From the NCBI GenBank assembly GCA_002783405.1, contig PFGG01000050.1:21177-85176 (forward strand): a stretch of 64,000 nt of DNA. The letters are read 5' to 3'. Numbering within the stretch: the stretch's first letter is position 1; each line of letters starts with the position of its first letter. Below are positions 42,474 to 51,600 of the stretch, in pieces. Position numbers and translations under genes: made by a program. The stretch is from a bacterium (Candidatus Blackallbacteria) CG13_big_fil_rev_8_21_14_2_50_49_14 (lineage in GTDB: Bacteria; Cyanobacteriota; Sericytochromatia; UBA7694). A model generated the notes under the pieces. It worked only from the letters and a program-made list of their open reading frames with translations. It was not told where the DNA came from and searched no databases.

Positions 42474-43601
42474 ATGAATACGAAATTACATTTTTTTACC
42501 CGAATCTTGATGGGCATGATCTCTTTGGCTCTGGGTGCCGTTTTTACTCTGCCACTCTGGAAAATTCAATTGGAAGCCCCCCAATATCCTGAGGGGCTTT
42601 CGATGGGGATCTGGATCAACCGTCTGAGTGGGGATCTGAATACCATCAATGGCTTAAACCACTATATTGGCATGCAGGAAATTCACGCAGCTTCTTTTGC
42701 TGAGCTGCGCTTGATGCCCTATATGGTGGGTTTTTTTATTGTTCTGGGCTTGCTGACTGTTCTTTTGAACCGGCGTTTCCTGCTGACGCTTTGGTTTGGC
42801 CTCTTGGGGGGGGCTGGTGCAGTGGGGATCTGGGATTTTTGGCGCTGGACCTATGATTATGGTCATAACCTGAATCCCCATGCGGCGATTAAGGTTCCCG
42901 GCATGTCGTATCAACCCCCGGTATTTGGCAGTAAAACCCTTTTGAATTTCAAAGCCCATTCCTTTCCCGATCCCGGGGGGTGGATTCTGATTGGAGCGGG
43001 TCTGATCGTCTTTGCTTTGGTAGTTTTTGAGTGGCTACGCAAAAATCCACAGGCTCCACATAAAATCTCTGCGAAAGTACTCCAAACAGTTTTGAGTTTT
43101 GGTATGGTTTTGGGCTTGATGGCGTGTTCACCAAAAACAGAGCCCCTGCTTTATACCCAGGACAGTTGTCATTATTGCCGCATGACCTTGATGGATCCCA
43201 AATATGGGGCTGAGTTACTCACACAAAAGGGAAAAGCGTTTAAATACGATTCTGTGGAATGCCTGGCACATCATCTTCAAGCTGAACCGGGTTTGAAGGC
43301 TGAGATTCATTCCCTTTGGGTGATAGATTCAGAACAACCCGGCAATTTTTTAGCCGCTGAAAAAGCGAGCTATCTTCACAGCTTCAAATTGCCCAGCCCG
43401 ATGGGGGGCTTTATGACGCCTACGCGCAGTACTGAAACTGCACAACTGCTGCAAAAATCGTTTCCGGGGGAAGTTCTGACCTGGGAACAGGCCTTGAAAG
43501 CCTTGAATCAAACCGCGAAAACAGGGAATGCTTCTCACTCTCCCGAGATGCTTTCTGATTTGGAGAAAGCGAAATTGGAGGCTAACCATGGAGATTCCTA
43601 G
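42474..43601 (+). CDS. NosB-like membrane domain fused to NosL copper lipoprotein
   Basis: 375 residues. Residues 1-190 hold about four membrane helices and a soluble loop (WKIQLEAPQYPEGLSMGIWI), as in the NosB-type proteins after clade II nosZ. Residues 202-218 (VLQTVLSFGMVLGLMAC) look like an internal lipoprotein signal with lipobox LMAC, and the rest is NosL: SCHYCRMTLMDPKYGAELLT (Cu-binding C232, C235, M237) and YDSVECLAHHL. NosL delivers copper to NosZ. Either a true fusion or a protein cut into two parts at the internal lipobox. Confidence 0.8.
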   Translation: MNTKLHFFTRILMGMISLALGAVFTLPLWKIQLEAPQYPEGLSMGIWINRLSGDLNTINGLNHYIGMQEIHAASFAELRLMPYMVGFFIVLGLLTVLLNRRFLLTLWFGLLGGAGAVGIWDFWRWTYDYGHNLNPHAAIKVPGMSYQPPVFGSKTLLNFKAHSFPDPGGWILIGAGLIVFALVVFEWLRKNPQAPHKISAKVLQTVLSFGMVLGLMACSPKTEPLLYTQDSCHYCRMTLMDPKYGAELLTQKGKAFKYDSVECLAHHLQAEPGLKAEIHSLWVIDSEQPGNFLAAEKASYLHSFKLPSPMGGFMTPTRSTETAQLLQKSFPGEVLTWEQALKALNQTAKTGNASHSPEMLSDLEKAKLEANHGDS

Positions 43602-44841
43602 ACAAGCGGGATTGGCAATCATCCTAATTTTGGGGCTGTATTCACTGCCTGCCCAGTCAAAGGTTCTGGAGGCCGGGCAAGGGCAAACCTATCCCCGTTT
43701 GCGTCAGGCCTTGGCGATTGCCCAACCAGGAGATGAGATTCGCCTGCATGCGGGTACTTATTTTGAAAATGAGTTGGAGATCAATCAACCGCTTAAATTG
43801 AGTGGAATTGATTTTCCCGTGATTGACGGGGGCGGAAAAGGGAATTTGCTCAAGATCACTGCCCCCGGAGTGACAGTTCAAGGTCTGACCTTGAGAAACT
43901 CGGGATTCAGTCATGTGCATGATTTGGCTGCGATTCGCTTGGAAGCAGCAGACAGTATTGTTCAAAACAACCGCATCGAAAATGCCCATTTTGGAATTTA
44001 TCTTTCAGCAGCTGATCGCTCAAAAATTTCAGGCAACCAGGTGAATGGCAAGGCCTGGCGCGAATCGAATTCTGCCAATGCCATTCATGTTTGGAAAAGT
44101 GTAGATTTGATTTTAGAAAATAATCAGGTTTCAGGCCATCGCGATGGTTTTTATTTTGAGTTTGTCAAGAACAGTCTGATTCAAGGCAATACCAGTTCAG
44201 GCAATCTACGCTATGGGCTTCATTTTATGTTTTCAGATGGCAATACCTATCAACGCAATACCTTTTCCAAAAATGGGGCAGGGGTTGCTGTGATGTATAC
44301 CCGGAATATCAAGATGAAAGAAAATCTATTCTTGGACAATTGGGGGCCAACATCCTATGGACTCTTGCTCAAAGATATCAATCAAAGTGAGATCGAAGAC
44401 AATCGCTTTGAACACAATACCGTTGGCATTCATATGGAAGGCTCAAGTCGCCTGAAAATCAGGCACAATCAGATTCTAAACAATGGCTGGGCGGCTCGGG
44501 TACATGCCAATTGCAATGAGAATCAAATTGAATATAATCAATTTTCAGGCAATGCCTTTGATATCGCTACCAATGGTTCAGATTCAAGTCAAACAGGAAA
44601 CAGTTTTCAACATAATTTTTGGGACAAATATACAGGCTATGATTTGAACCATGATGGGGTCGGCGATGTGCCCTATCATCCCGTCAGTATCTTTTCAAGA
44701 TTGGTTGAGAAAGTGCCGCCTTCTTTGATTCTCCTGCGCAGTTTTCTTGTGCAGGTAATGGATTTGGCTGAACATGTAGCGCCTGTATTAACACCCAAAA
44801 CCCTGGTGGACCCAACCCCTCAAATGCGGAGGGTGAAATGA
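43588..44841 (+). CDS. nosD: NosD, periplasmic beta-helix maturation protein
   Basis: 417 residues from the ATG at 43588 (GGAGG upstream), overlapping the NosL end by 14 bases. Signal peptide GLAIILILGLYSLPAQS, then right-handed beta-helix repeats of the NosD/CASH type (IVQNNRIENAHFGIYLSAAD, YQRNTFSKNGAGVAVMYTRN). NosDFY assembles the CuZ cluster of NosZ. Confidence 0.95.
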   Translation: MEIPRQAGLAIILILGLYSLPAQSKVLEAGQGQTYPRLRQALAIAQPGDEIRLHAGTYFENELEINQPLKLSGIDFPVIDGGGKGNLLKITAPGVTVQGLTLRNSGFSHVHDLAAIRLEAADSIVQNNRIENAHFGIYLSAADRSKISGNQVNGKAWRESNSANAIHVWKSVDLILENNQVSGHRDGFYFEFVKNSLIQGNTSSGNLRYGLHFMFSDGNTYQRNTFSKNGAGVAVMYTRNIKMKENLFLDNWGPTSYGLLLKDINQSEIEDNRFEHNTVGIHMEGSSRLKIRHNQILNNGWAARVHANCNENQIEYNQFSGNAFDIATNGSDSSQTGNSFQHNFWDKYTGYDLNHDGVGDVPYHPVSIFSRLVEKVPPSLILLRSFLVQVMDLAEHVAPVLTPKTLVDPTPQMRRVK

Positions 44842-45551
44842 TTGAACTGAAGCAAATTTCAAAACGTTTTGGTCGCTTTCAGGCTTTAGATCGGGTTTCG
44901 CTCAAGGCAGCACCTGGAGAAGTGCTCGCAATTATGGGGCCCAATGGCTCCGGTAAATCGACACTGATGAAATCTTTGGTGGGGCTGGTCTTGCCTGACT
45001 CAGGCGAGATTCGTTTTAAAGACAGGTTGATACAGTCTAAAAGCTCATGGCGTCATCATTTGGGCTATATGCCTCAGATTGCCCGCTATCCTGAAAATTT
45101 AACGGTTGCCGAATTAATGGCGTTGATCAAAGATCTGCGTAGCCTGGAAGAAAGCTTGGATTTAGATCTGTTTCATGCTTTGGGGATAGAAGAAATGGAA
45201 GAAAAAAAATTGGGGGCTTTGTCGGGGGGAATGCGTCAAAAGGTCAACGCGACGCTGGCCTTTTTGTTTGCCCCTGATTTGCTGGTTTTGGATGAACCGA
45301 CTGCCAGTTTGGATCCCCTTTCTTCAGAAACCCTCAAACAAAAAATCTTAAAACAGAAACAGGTGGGAAAATCTGTTCTGCTGAGTTCTCATCTCATCAC
45401 GGAGGTAGAAGAGCTTGCGGATCGGCTGGTCTATCTGCTTGAGGGGAAAATCTGTTTTGATGACAGTCTTGAAAGTTTAAGAGCCCAAACGGGCCAAAAC
45501 CGTTTGGGAGCAGCACTTGCAGAGTGGGTACGTGTACATGCTACTCAATAA
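44838..45551 (+). CDS. nosF: NosF, ABC ATPase for CuZ assembly
   Basis: 237 residues. Walker A GPNGSGKST, signature LSGGMRQK, Walker B LLVLDEPTASLDP and the switch His (LLSSHLITEVEEL). The ATGA overlap with nosD and overlap with nosY show one operon. It powers the NosDFY transporter. Confidence 0.94.
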   Translation: MIELKQISKRFGRFQALDRVSLKAAPGEVLAIMGPNGSGKSTLMKSLVGLVLPDSGEIRFKDRLIQSKSSWRHHLGYMPQIARYPENLTVAELMALIKDLRSLEESLDLDLFHALGIEEMEEKKLGALSGGMRQKVNATLAFLFAPDLLVLDEPTASLDPLSSETLKQKILKQKQVGKSVLLSSHLITEVEELADRLVYLLEGKICFDDSLESLRAQTGQNRLGAALAEWVRVHATQ

Positions 45552-46314
45552 TAAACTTTTGAAATACGTGCTTTTTGATCTGCTGAGGAGCAAGGTGATG
45601 CTGGCCTACGCCTCTTTGTTGTTTGCGATGACCTTTGCACTTGCTTCGCTCAGTGCCGATCGGGCCCAAACGGCGATCAGCCTGCTCAATCTTGTGCTCT
45701 TGTTGGTTCCCCTGATCAGTCTGATCTTCAGCACGATCTACTCCTATAATTTGCGAGATTTTTTGGACTTACTGCTGGCCCAACCCGTCAGCCGCAAAGG
45801 GGTTTTCCTGGGACAGTATCTTGGGGTTTCCAGTGCGCTGGCCTTGGCCTATCTGGTGGGTACGGGGCTGCCCCTGATCTTAAGTGGTTTGACCGAGCCC
45901 TTGGCCTGGATTCTGGCCATTGGGGTGCTCTTAAATTATATTTTTTCAGGTTTTGCCTTTCTGGCAGTCAATTGGCAGAGTGATCGCGTCAAAGGCATGG
46001 CCTCTGCCCTTTTTATCTGGTTTTATACAGCCATTCTCTTTGATGCGCTTGTACTGTTTGGCTTGGTCGCTTTCCAAGATTATCCACTTGAAAAACCTGC
46101 CTTGATTTTGAGCTTTCTCAATCCGATTGATTTAGCGCGCATTCTGGTTTTACTCAAATTGGATATTTCAGCGTTGATGGGCTATACAGGTGCACTTTAC
46201 CGCAATCTGTTTGGCTCCTGGTGGGGCTTGGTATTGGCCTGTGCTGTGTTGCTGATCTGGGCTGTTCTGCCTGTGATTTTGGCCATGAGACTGTTTGAAA
46301 AACGAGATTGTTGA
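45538..46314 (+). CDS. nosY: NosY, ABC permease for CuZ assembly
   Basis: 258 residues from the ATG at 45538 (a GTG two codons earlier is possible). Six membrane helices, with the NosY pattern DFLDLLLAQPVSRKGVFLGQY near residue 80. Overlaps nosF by 14 bases. Forms the membrane part of NosDFY. Confidence 0.92.
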   Translation: MLLNNKLLKYVLFDLLRSKVMLAYASLLFAMTFALASLSADRAQTAISLLNLVLLLVPLISLIFSTIYSYNLRDFLDLLLAQPVSRKGVFLGQYLGVSSALALAYLVGTGLPLILSGLTEPLAWILAIGVLLNYIFSGFAFLAVNWQSDRVKGMASALFIWFYTAILFDALVLFGLVAFQDYPLEKPALILSFLNPIDLARILVLLKLDISALMGYTGALYRNLFGSWWGLVLACAVLLIWAVLPVILAMRLFEKRDC

Positions 46315-46397
46315 ATGGAGATACTGCTCAAGTCAATCACCTTACCCATCGGGGAGATACGCACTAAAATTTAATCACTACGAAAAAGGGAAATCCA

Positions 46398-47501
46398 ATG
46401 TACAATCCAATCTTGAGTTCACTACTTGCCCTCGCATTGACGATTCCTTTGCCCTTGATGGCGCAGACTGAGGCAGAATTACCTGAGCAAACCGCTCTCG
46501 AAGAGCAACGGCCTGCCCACTCCCATCACCATACCCCAAGTCATGCAGAGCATTTGCATGCCGATACGATACCTTTTGGGGTGATGGGGGCCCATATGCA
46601 TCCAGCCGGAGAATGGATGTTCTCCGCCAGTCTGATGGGGGCAGGTATGGGCGGAATGCTTGACCAGACTACAGCTGTGGATGAACAGAAGATCTTGGAC
46701 AATTATGAAATGGCTCCCCGCACCATGCTGATGGGCATGCCGATGTTGGGCGTGATGTATGCTCCCAGCGACTGGATCACCCTGATGGCCATGGTGCCTG
46801 GTATGGGCATGACCATGAACCATGTGGGACATGAGGCCCATCTGCATACGCTGCAGACGGCCTCCGCAAATTTGCCAGGCACGAATATGCAATCTCTGGG
46901 TTTGGGCGATATTTCAGTTTCTGCACTGCTGGGCAATTGGACCTGGCAGGCCCATTCTTTGCATGCAAACCTGGGCTTGAGCCTGCCCACAGGTGCCATT
47001 GATATTCTGGGCCCAGTCATGGGAACGATGCCAGCTGAACCCTTGCCCTATAGCATGCGTCTGGGTTCTGGCACCTGGGATCTCTTGCCTGGATTTACCT
47101 ATTCTGGCAAGTTGGAGAATTGGTGTTGGGGGTTGCAACCCTCAGGGGTACTCCGTTTAAGTACCAATTCTTTGAATTACCGTCTGGGCAACCGTTTAAG
47201 CACCAATGCGTGGTTGTCATACCGTTGGAATGACCTCTTGAGTTCTTCTCTGCGTTTTCAGGGGCAAATCTGGGGAAATGCAGAAGGTGAGGATTCCCGT
47301 ATCAGCAAGAATGCCATTCCTTCAGCCGATCCTTTAAAATTAGGCGGTCAACGCCTGGATCTCTTTTTGGGGCTGAATTTTACACCTTTTCCCCGTCAAC
47401 GCCTGGGGCTGGAAATCGGCATGCCTGTTTATCAAAACCTGTCGGGTCCCCAAATGGCGCAAGTTTGGAGTGGCATTGCTGGTTGGCAAATCAGTTTCTG
47501 A
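46398..47501 (+). CDS. Met/His-rich outer-membrane barrel, probably copper-related
   Basis: 367 residues: signal peptide ending in PLPLMAQ, a His cluster (HSHHHTPSHAEHLHAD), then a barrel unusually rich in Met and His (AGMGGMLDQ, RTMLMGMPMLGVMYAPSDW, GMGMTMNHVGHEAHLH), ending in AQVWSGIAGWQISF. Met/His patches are typical of Cu(I)-binding surfaces, and the gene follows nosDFY by 84 bases. I infer a role in copper entry or sensing for NosZ/NirK; the family name is not certain. Confidence 0.7.
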   Translation: MYNPILSSLLALALTIPLPLMAQTEAELPEQTALEEQRPAHSHHHTPSHAEHLHADTIPFGVMGAHMHPAGEWMFSASLMGAGMGGMLDQTTAVDEQKILDNYEMAPRTMLMGMPMLGVMYAPSDWITLMAMVPGMGMTMNHVGHEAHLHTLQTASANLPGTNMQSLGLGDISVSALLGNWTWQAHSLHANLGLSLPTGAIDILGPVMGTMPAEPLPYSMRLGSGTWDLLPGFTYSGKLENWCWGLQPSGVLRLSTNSLNYRLGNRLSTNAWLSYRWNDLLSSSLRFQGQIWGNAEGEDSRISKNAIPSADPLKLGGQRLDLFLGLNFTPFPRQRLGLEIGMPVYQNLSGPQMAQVWSGIAGWQISF

Positions 47502-47505
47502 TTCC

Positions 47506-47570
47506 TTGACTTAGATCAAATTCTCTCTTTGCGCTTGCGCAAAGTTCTAGCAAAGAACGTTTGTCAGAAT
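47506..47570 (+). promoter_or_regulatory. nar operon promoter: FNR-type box plus perfect TTTGCGC palindrome
   Basis: TTGACTTAGATCAA (47506-47519) is a one-mismatch FNR/DNR box. CTTTGCGCTTGCGCAAAG (47527-47544) is a perfect 18-bp palindrome, the best copy of the regulon site. Twenty bp further lies CAGAAT (47565-47570), a weak -10. The site centres are 23 bp apart. The nar genes may therefore integrate anoxia and nitrogen-oxide signals. Confidence 0.6.
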
Positions 47571-47588
47571 AATGACAAACGTTCTTTG
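47551..47588. repeat. Perfect 16-bp inverted repeat ahead of the nar operon
   Basis: CAAAGAACGTTTGTCA (47551-47566), GAATAA, TGACAAACGTTCTTTG (47573-47588), without a mismatch. It covers the proposed -10 and start region of the nar promoter. It could be an operator, an attenuator hairpin, or the terminator of the barrel gene before it (CTTTTG follows). Confidence 0.85.
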
Positions 47589-47633
47589 CTTTTGAATGGT
47601 TTTTTCTTGATTATTCCACTGAAAGTCTATGCC

Positions 47634-48269
47634 ATGGCCGAATCTGAAGTTAAAAAATTGGAAATTGAGTTAAAGCAGGCCTTTGATCAGGGCCGTATTT
47701 CAGGTATGCAATTAAAAGCTGAACATCAGAAGCCGCTTACACCCTCAGAGTTGGCAAAGGTATTGAAAGAAAGTGGTTTACCCTGCATCGGAGGATCATG
47801 GCAGGAAATTGAAGCAGGAATCTGGGAGTTAAGGCGTATACCCTGCCAAAGGGATAATATTCATCTTTGCCATGTCTGGCGGGAATCTGTAGATGGATTG
47901 GTCATGGGGGCCGGTGAGTCTGCCCGCTACAGTCGTTATCGGAATTTTGAAGACCCCGGTTCAGAATGTGTAGATGTTCTCTATCCAGAATCTGAATCCC
48001 AGTGGCGTTGGGATCAATTTCCTGAAGCACATCTGAATTTACTCGAAACTCTCAAAACTCAACTTAGTGAGCATCTGGCCGAATTTGTTTTTTTAGGCTA
48101 TGCCGAAAGTAAGATTTATTATCGCTTGATAGATCACCACCCGAACCTTTCGGGACATAGACAGGGTTTCCTGACACATTCCCTGCAAACCATGCTGTCA
48201 AAAGAAAATTCCAAGTTAGAGCTATGTGAAATGTCTCCCAGAGCAGTTTGGCAAGGGGAGTTCTCATGA
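47634..48269 (+). CDS. Unrecognised protein, first gene of the nar operon
   Basis: 211 residues from the ATG at 47634; an in-frame extension to 47529 would run through the palindromes and is rejected. Mixed alpha/beta protein with five or six Cys (LPCIGGSWQE, RRIPCQRD, HLCHVWRE, GSECVDVLY) and an Arg/Tyr-rich stretch GESARYSRYRNFEDP. No signal peptide. The stop overlaps the next start as ATGA. Position suggests a role in nitrate reductase maturation or sensing, but the sequence alone does not show it. Confidence 0.75.
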   Translation: MAESEVKKLEIELKQAFDQGRISGMQLKAEHQKPLTPSELAKVLKESGLPCIGGSWQEIEAGIWELRRIPCQRDNIHLCHVWRESVDGLVMGAGESARYSRYRNFEDPGSECVDVLYPESESQWRWDQFPEAHLNLLETLKTQLSEHLAEFVFLGYAESKIYYRLIDHHPNLSGHRQGFLTHSLQTMLSKENSKLELCEMSPRAVWQGEFS

Positions 48270-48646
48270 AATTGAGTCGGGCAGGTTTTTTGAGAAAAAT
48301 GGCTGCAGAGGCGATCAATGTTCTGCCCCATTTTGTTCCGGGTCTTCCCCTTCTGAATGTGTCTGAACCTGACTTGCACCGTGAATGGATTGAAATAGGT
48401 TCTGTCGCTCAATTTAAACCTGAAACTTTAACAGAGGTGAACCAAAAACAGCAGATTGTCTTTGCCGATTACAAGGGCTTTTGGGCCCTGGATTATGAAA
48501 CCTATCATCAGGGCGGAAACTCCCCACGACGCCCCCTCCGTATCGAGGTCAACGGTCAGCTTTCTCTGAATCCTCAAGAGAGTTGGTCTGAAGGGGACTA
48601 TTTATCATTTCTGACGGGCAACCGTATTACCGAGGAGGAAGTATAG
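48266..48646 (+). CDS. Small exported-looking protein with Rieske-like pattern lacking cluster ligands
   Basis: 126 residues from the ATG at 48266 (AGGGGAG upstream). The N-terminus KLSRAGFLRKMAAEAI resembles that of the next protein ([16 protein letters not shown]). Then EWIEIGSVAQFKPETLTEV, QQIVFADYKGFWALDYETYH and QGG follow the beta-strand spacing of Rieske domains, but the CxH...CxxH ligands are absent. Possibly a structural or assembly partner of the alpha subunit. The relation to Rieske proteins is my inference. Confidence 0.6.
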   Translation: MKLSRAGFLRKMAAEAINVLPHFVPGLPLLNVSEPDLHREWIEIGSVAQFKPETLTEVNQKQQIVFADYKGFWALDYETYHQGGNSPRRPLRIEVNGQLSLNPQESWSEGDYLSFLTGNRITEEEV

Positions 48647-48647
48647 C

Positions 48648-51600
48648 ATGTCAAACTCTATGAATCGTCTCAGCTTTTTAAAACGAATGGCCGCTTGGGG
48701 GGCTGCAATAGGTGTAAGTGGGTGTGCTTCAAGAGCCAATAATCTGGATGATAGAGACAATCCTGTATTGCGTTATTTTAAACCCCTACAGGTTGAAAAC
48801 CCCTTGAAAGCTTATCCCAATCGGGGTTGGGAAAATGTATACCGCAATCTGTTTCAACATGATTCAGATTTCAGTTTTCTCTGTGCCCCCAATGATACGC
48901 ATAACTGCCTGCTCAAAACCTATGTCAAAAATGGGATTGCAATCAGAATCGGGCCTACCTATGGTTATGGAAAGGCAAAAGACTTGTATGGTCAAACTGC
49001 CTCACACCGTTGGGATCCAAGACTCTGTCAGAAGGGTCTGGGTTTGGTGCGAAGAATATACGGGGATCGGCGATTAAAAGCACCGATGATACGCAAAGGT
49101 TATAAAGCATGGGTCGATGCAGGATTTCCCAGAGATCGCCAGACAGGTAAACCCGATCCAAAATATTTTCAAAGAGGTAAGGATGCCTGGTTGCGGATAG
49201 ATTGGAAGGATGCCTATTCAATTGCTGCAAAGGCCTTGAGCAATATCGCAGAGACCTATCACGGAGAAACCGGTCAAAAACGTTTGCTGGCACAGGGCTA
49301 TGATGATGCGATGGTTCTTGCCATGGAAGGTTCTGGTACGCAAACCATTAAATTGAGGGGAGGGATGGCCCCATTGGGGGCCACCCGTATTTTTGGAATG
49401 TACCGTATGGCCAATTCCCTGGCCTTGATGGATGCCAAGCAAAGAAAGGTGTCCCCCGAGAAGTCTTTTGGTGCCAGGGGTTGGGACAGCTATAGCTGGC
49501 ATACAGATCTTCCGCCTGGCCATCCAATGGTTACAGGGGCGCAAACCAATGATTTTGAACTTTTTTCTGTAGAGCATTCCAAACTGGCAATTGCATGGGG
49601 CATGAACTGGATTACAACGAAAATGCCTGATTCTCATTGGTTAACTGAAGCCCGTCTCAAAGGTACAAAAACGGTAACGGTAACAGTGGAATACAGTGCC
49701 ACCGCTTCTAAAACGGATGAAGTCATTGTGATTCGTCCAGGTTCTGATCCTGCTTTTGCTTTGGGTCTTGCCCAGGTCATTATTGAACGCAATCTCTTTG
49801 ATAGTGAATTTGTAAAAACCAAAACAGATTTACCTTTTCTGATTCGTCTGGATACCTTGCAACCCCTGCGTCCTGAAGATGTGATTAAAGACTACAAAAC
49901 GAAAGTACCTAAAAATCTGGATGTATTAATCGGAGATGAGAAACCTCCCGCCAATGTGCTTCAGAAAGATCAGTTTATCAAAGAGAAAATGGGTAAAAGT
50001 TTCCAGCCGTATATGATTTGGGATTCAGTTAAAAGCCAGGTAATGCCTGTTACCCGTGATGATTGGGGTAAAAATATGCTTAAACTGGGTTTGAATCCAG
50101 ATCTGAATGCGGTAAAAAAAGTCAAATTAGTTTCTGGAAAGGAAGTTGAGGTTCGAACGGTTTTTGATCTTACCCGACAGTATCTGAATCAAAACTTTAC
50201 TCCAGAACAAACGTCTCAGATTACAACAGCCCCGGTCAGCGGCATTTTATCTTTAGCCACCCAAATTGCGGCCAATAAAGAAAAAACACTCTTTGTAACC
50301 GGAATGGGCCCCAATCAGTTTTTTAATGCCGATCTGAAAGACAGAGCGATTTTTCTGGTGGCGGCCTTAACCCGGAATCTGGGTTTTCCTGGCGGTAACG
50401 TGGGCAGTTATGCTGGCAATTACAGGGGGGCTCTGTTTGGAGGAGAACCTTTGTATACACTTGAAGATCCCTTTCACCCCCAATTGGATCCAAAAGGCAA
50501 GGTCAGTACGGCCAAATACAGCCATTATGAATCCCTGCATTATTTCAATTATGGGGATCGCCCCTTACGTATGGGTAAACATCTTCTTACTGGTGAATCC
50601 CACTTGCCCGTTCCGACCAAAGCCATGTGGCTGAACAATTCTAATTCAGTTTTGGGAAATATCAAATGGCACTTTGATGTGATTAACAATACCCTTCCCA
50701 AACTGGAATTTGTAGCCTATGCAGATTGGTGGTGGACAGGGTCCTGTGAATATGCTGATTTGGTCTTTGCCTGTGACAGCTGGGCAGAATTCAGGCATCC
50801 TGATTTAACGGCTTCCTGTACTAATCCTTTTGTTCAGGTTTACCCGACCTCACCACTGAAACGAATCTTCGATACCCGTTCAGATATTGAAATCATTGCT
50901 GGAGTAGGCAAGGCTTTGGCCCAGGAATTGGATGAACCCCGTCTTGCGCAGATGTGGGAATTTGTTGAAAAAGATCAAGTAGATGTCTATCTGCAGAGAA
51001 TTATCAATGGTACTTCAGCTCTGAAAGGTTATACATTTGAAAAGCTGCATTTGGATGCCAAAGAGGGCATCCCTGCATTGATGAATAACCGCACCTACCC
51101 TCGTTTGTCTTCCTATGAACAGGTTCATGATGAAAAACCTTGGCATACCAAATCGGGTCGCTTGGAGTTTTACCGTTTTGAACCTGAGTTTGTCGAAAAT
51201 GGAGAAAACCTGGTGGTTTACCGTGAACCGATTGATTCTACGCATTATGAGCCGAATGTAATTGTTTCTAAACCACATCCGGCAATCCGTCCCAAACAAC
51301 CGGCAGATTATGGTGTCAATGAAAATCAATTGGATACCGAAACGCGACAGGCTCGTCATGTGGTGAGAACTGGGGAGGAACTGCTCAAAAGTAAACATCC
51401 TTTGAAAGCCCAGCAGTTCAGCCATGTCTATCACACGCCAAAGTACCGGCATGGTGCGCATACAACACCTGTAGATACAGATTTTACGGGAGTTTGGTTT
51501 GGTCCCTTCGGAGATATTTATCGCCATGACAAACGCAATCCATCAGTGATTGAGGGGTATGTTGATATCAATCCGCTGGATGCCAAGGAGCTTGGTGTTG

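Noticed and set aside
46479..46892. 137-codon His-rich minus-strand frame inside the barrel gene
   Set aside because: It is the antisense image of Met/His-rich codons (ATG/CAT) in the barrel gene, not a gene of its own.
47529..47633. N-terminal extension of the first nar-operon gene with a signal-like stretch
   Set aside because: The extension is encoded by the regulatory palindrome and the 16-bp inverted repeat, upstream of or at the proposed transcription start; the ATG at 47634 is the simpler start.
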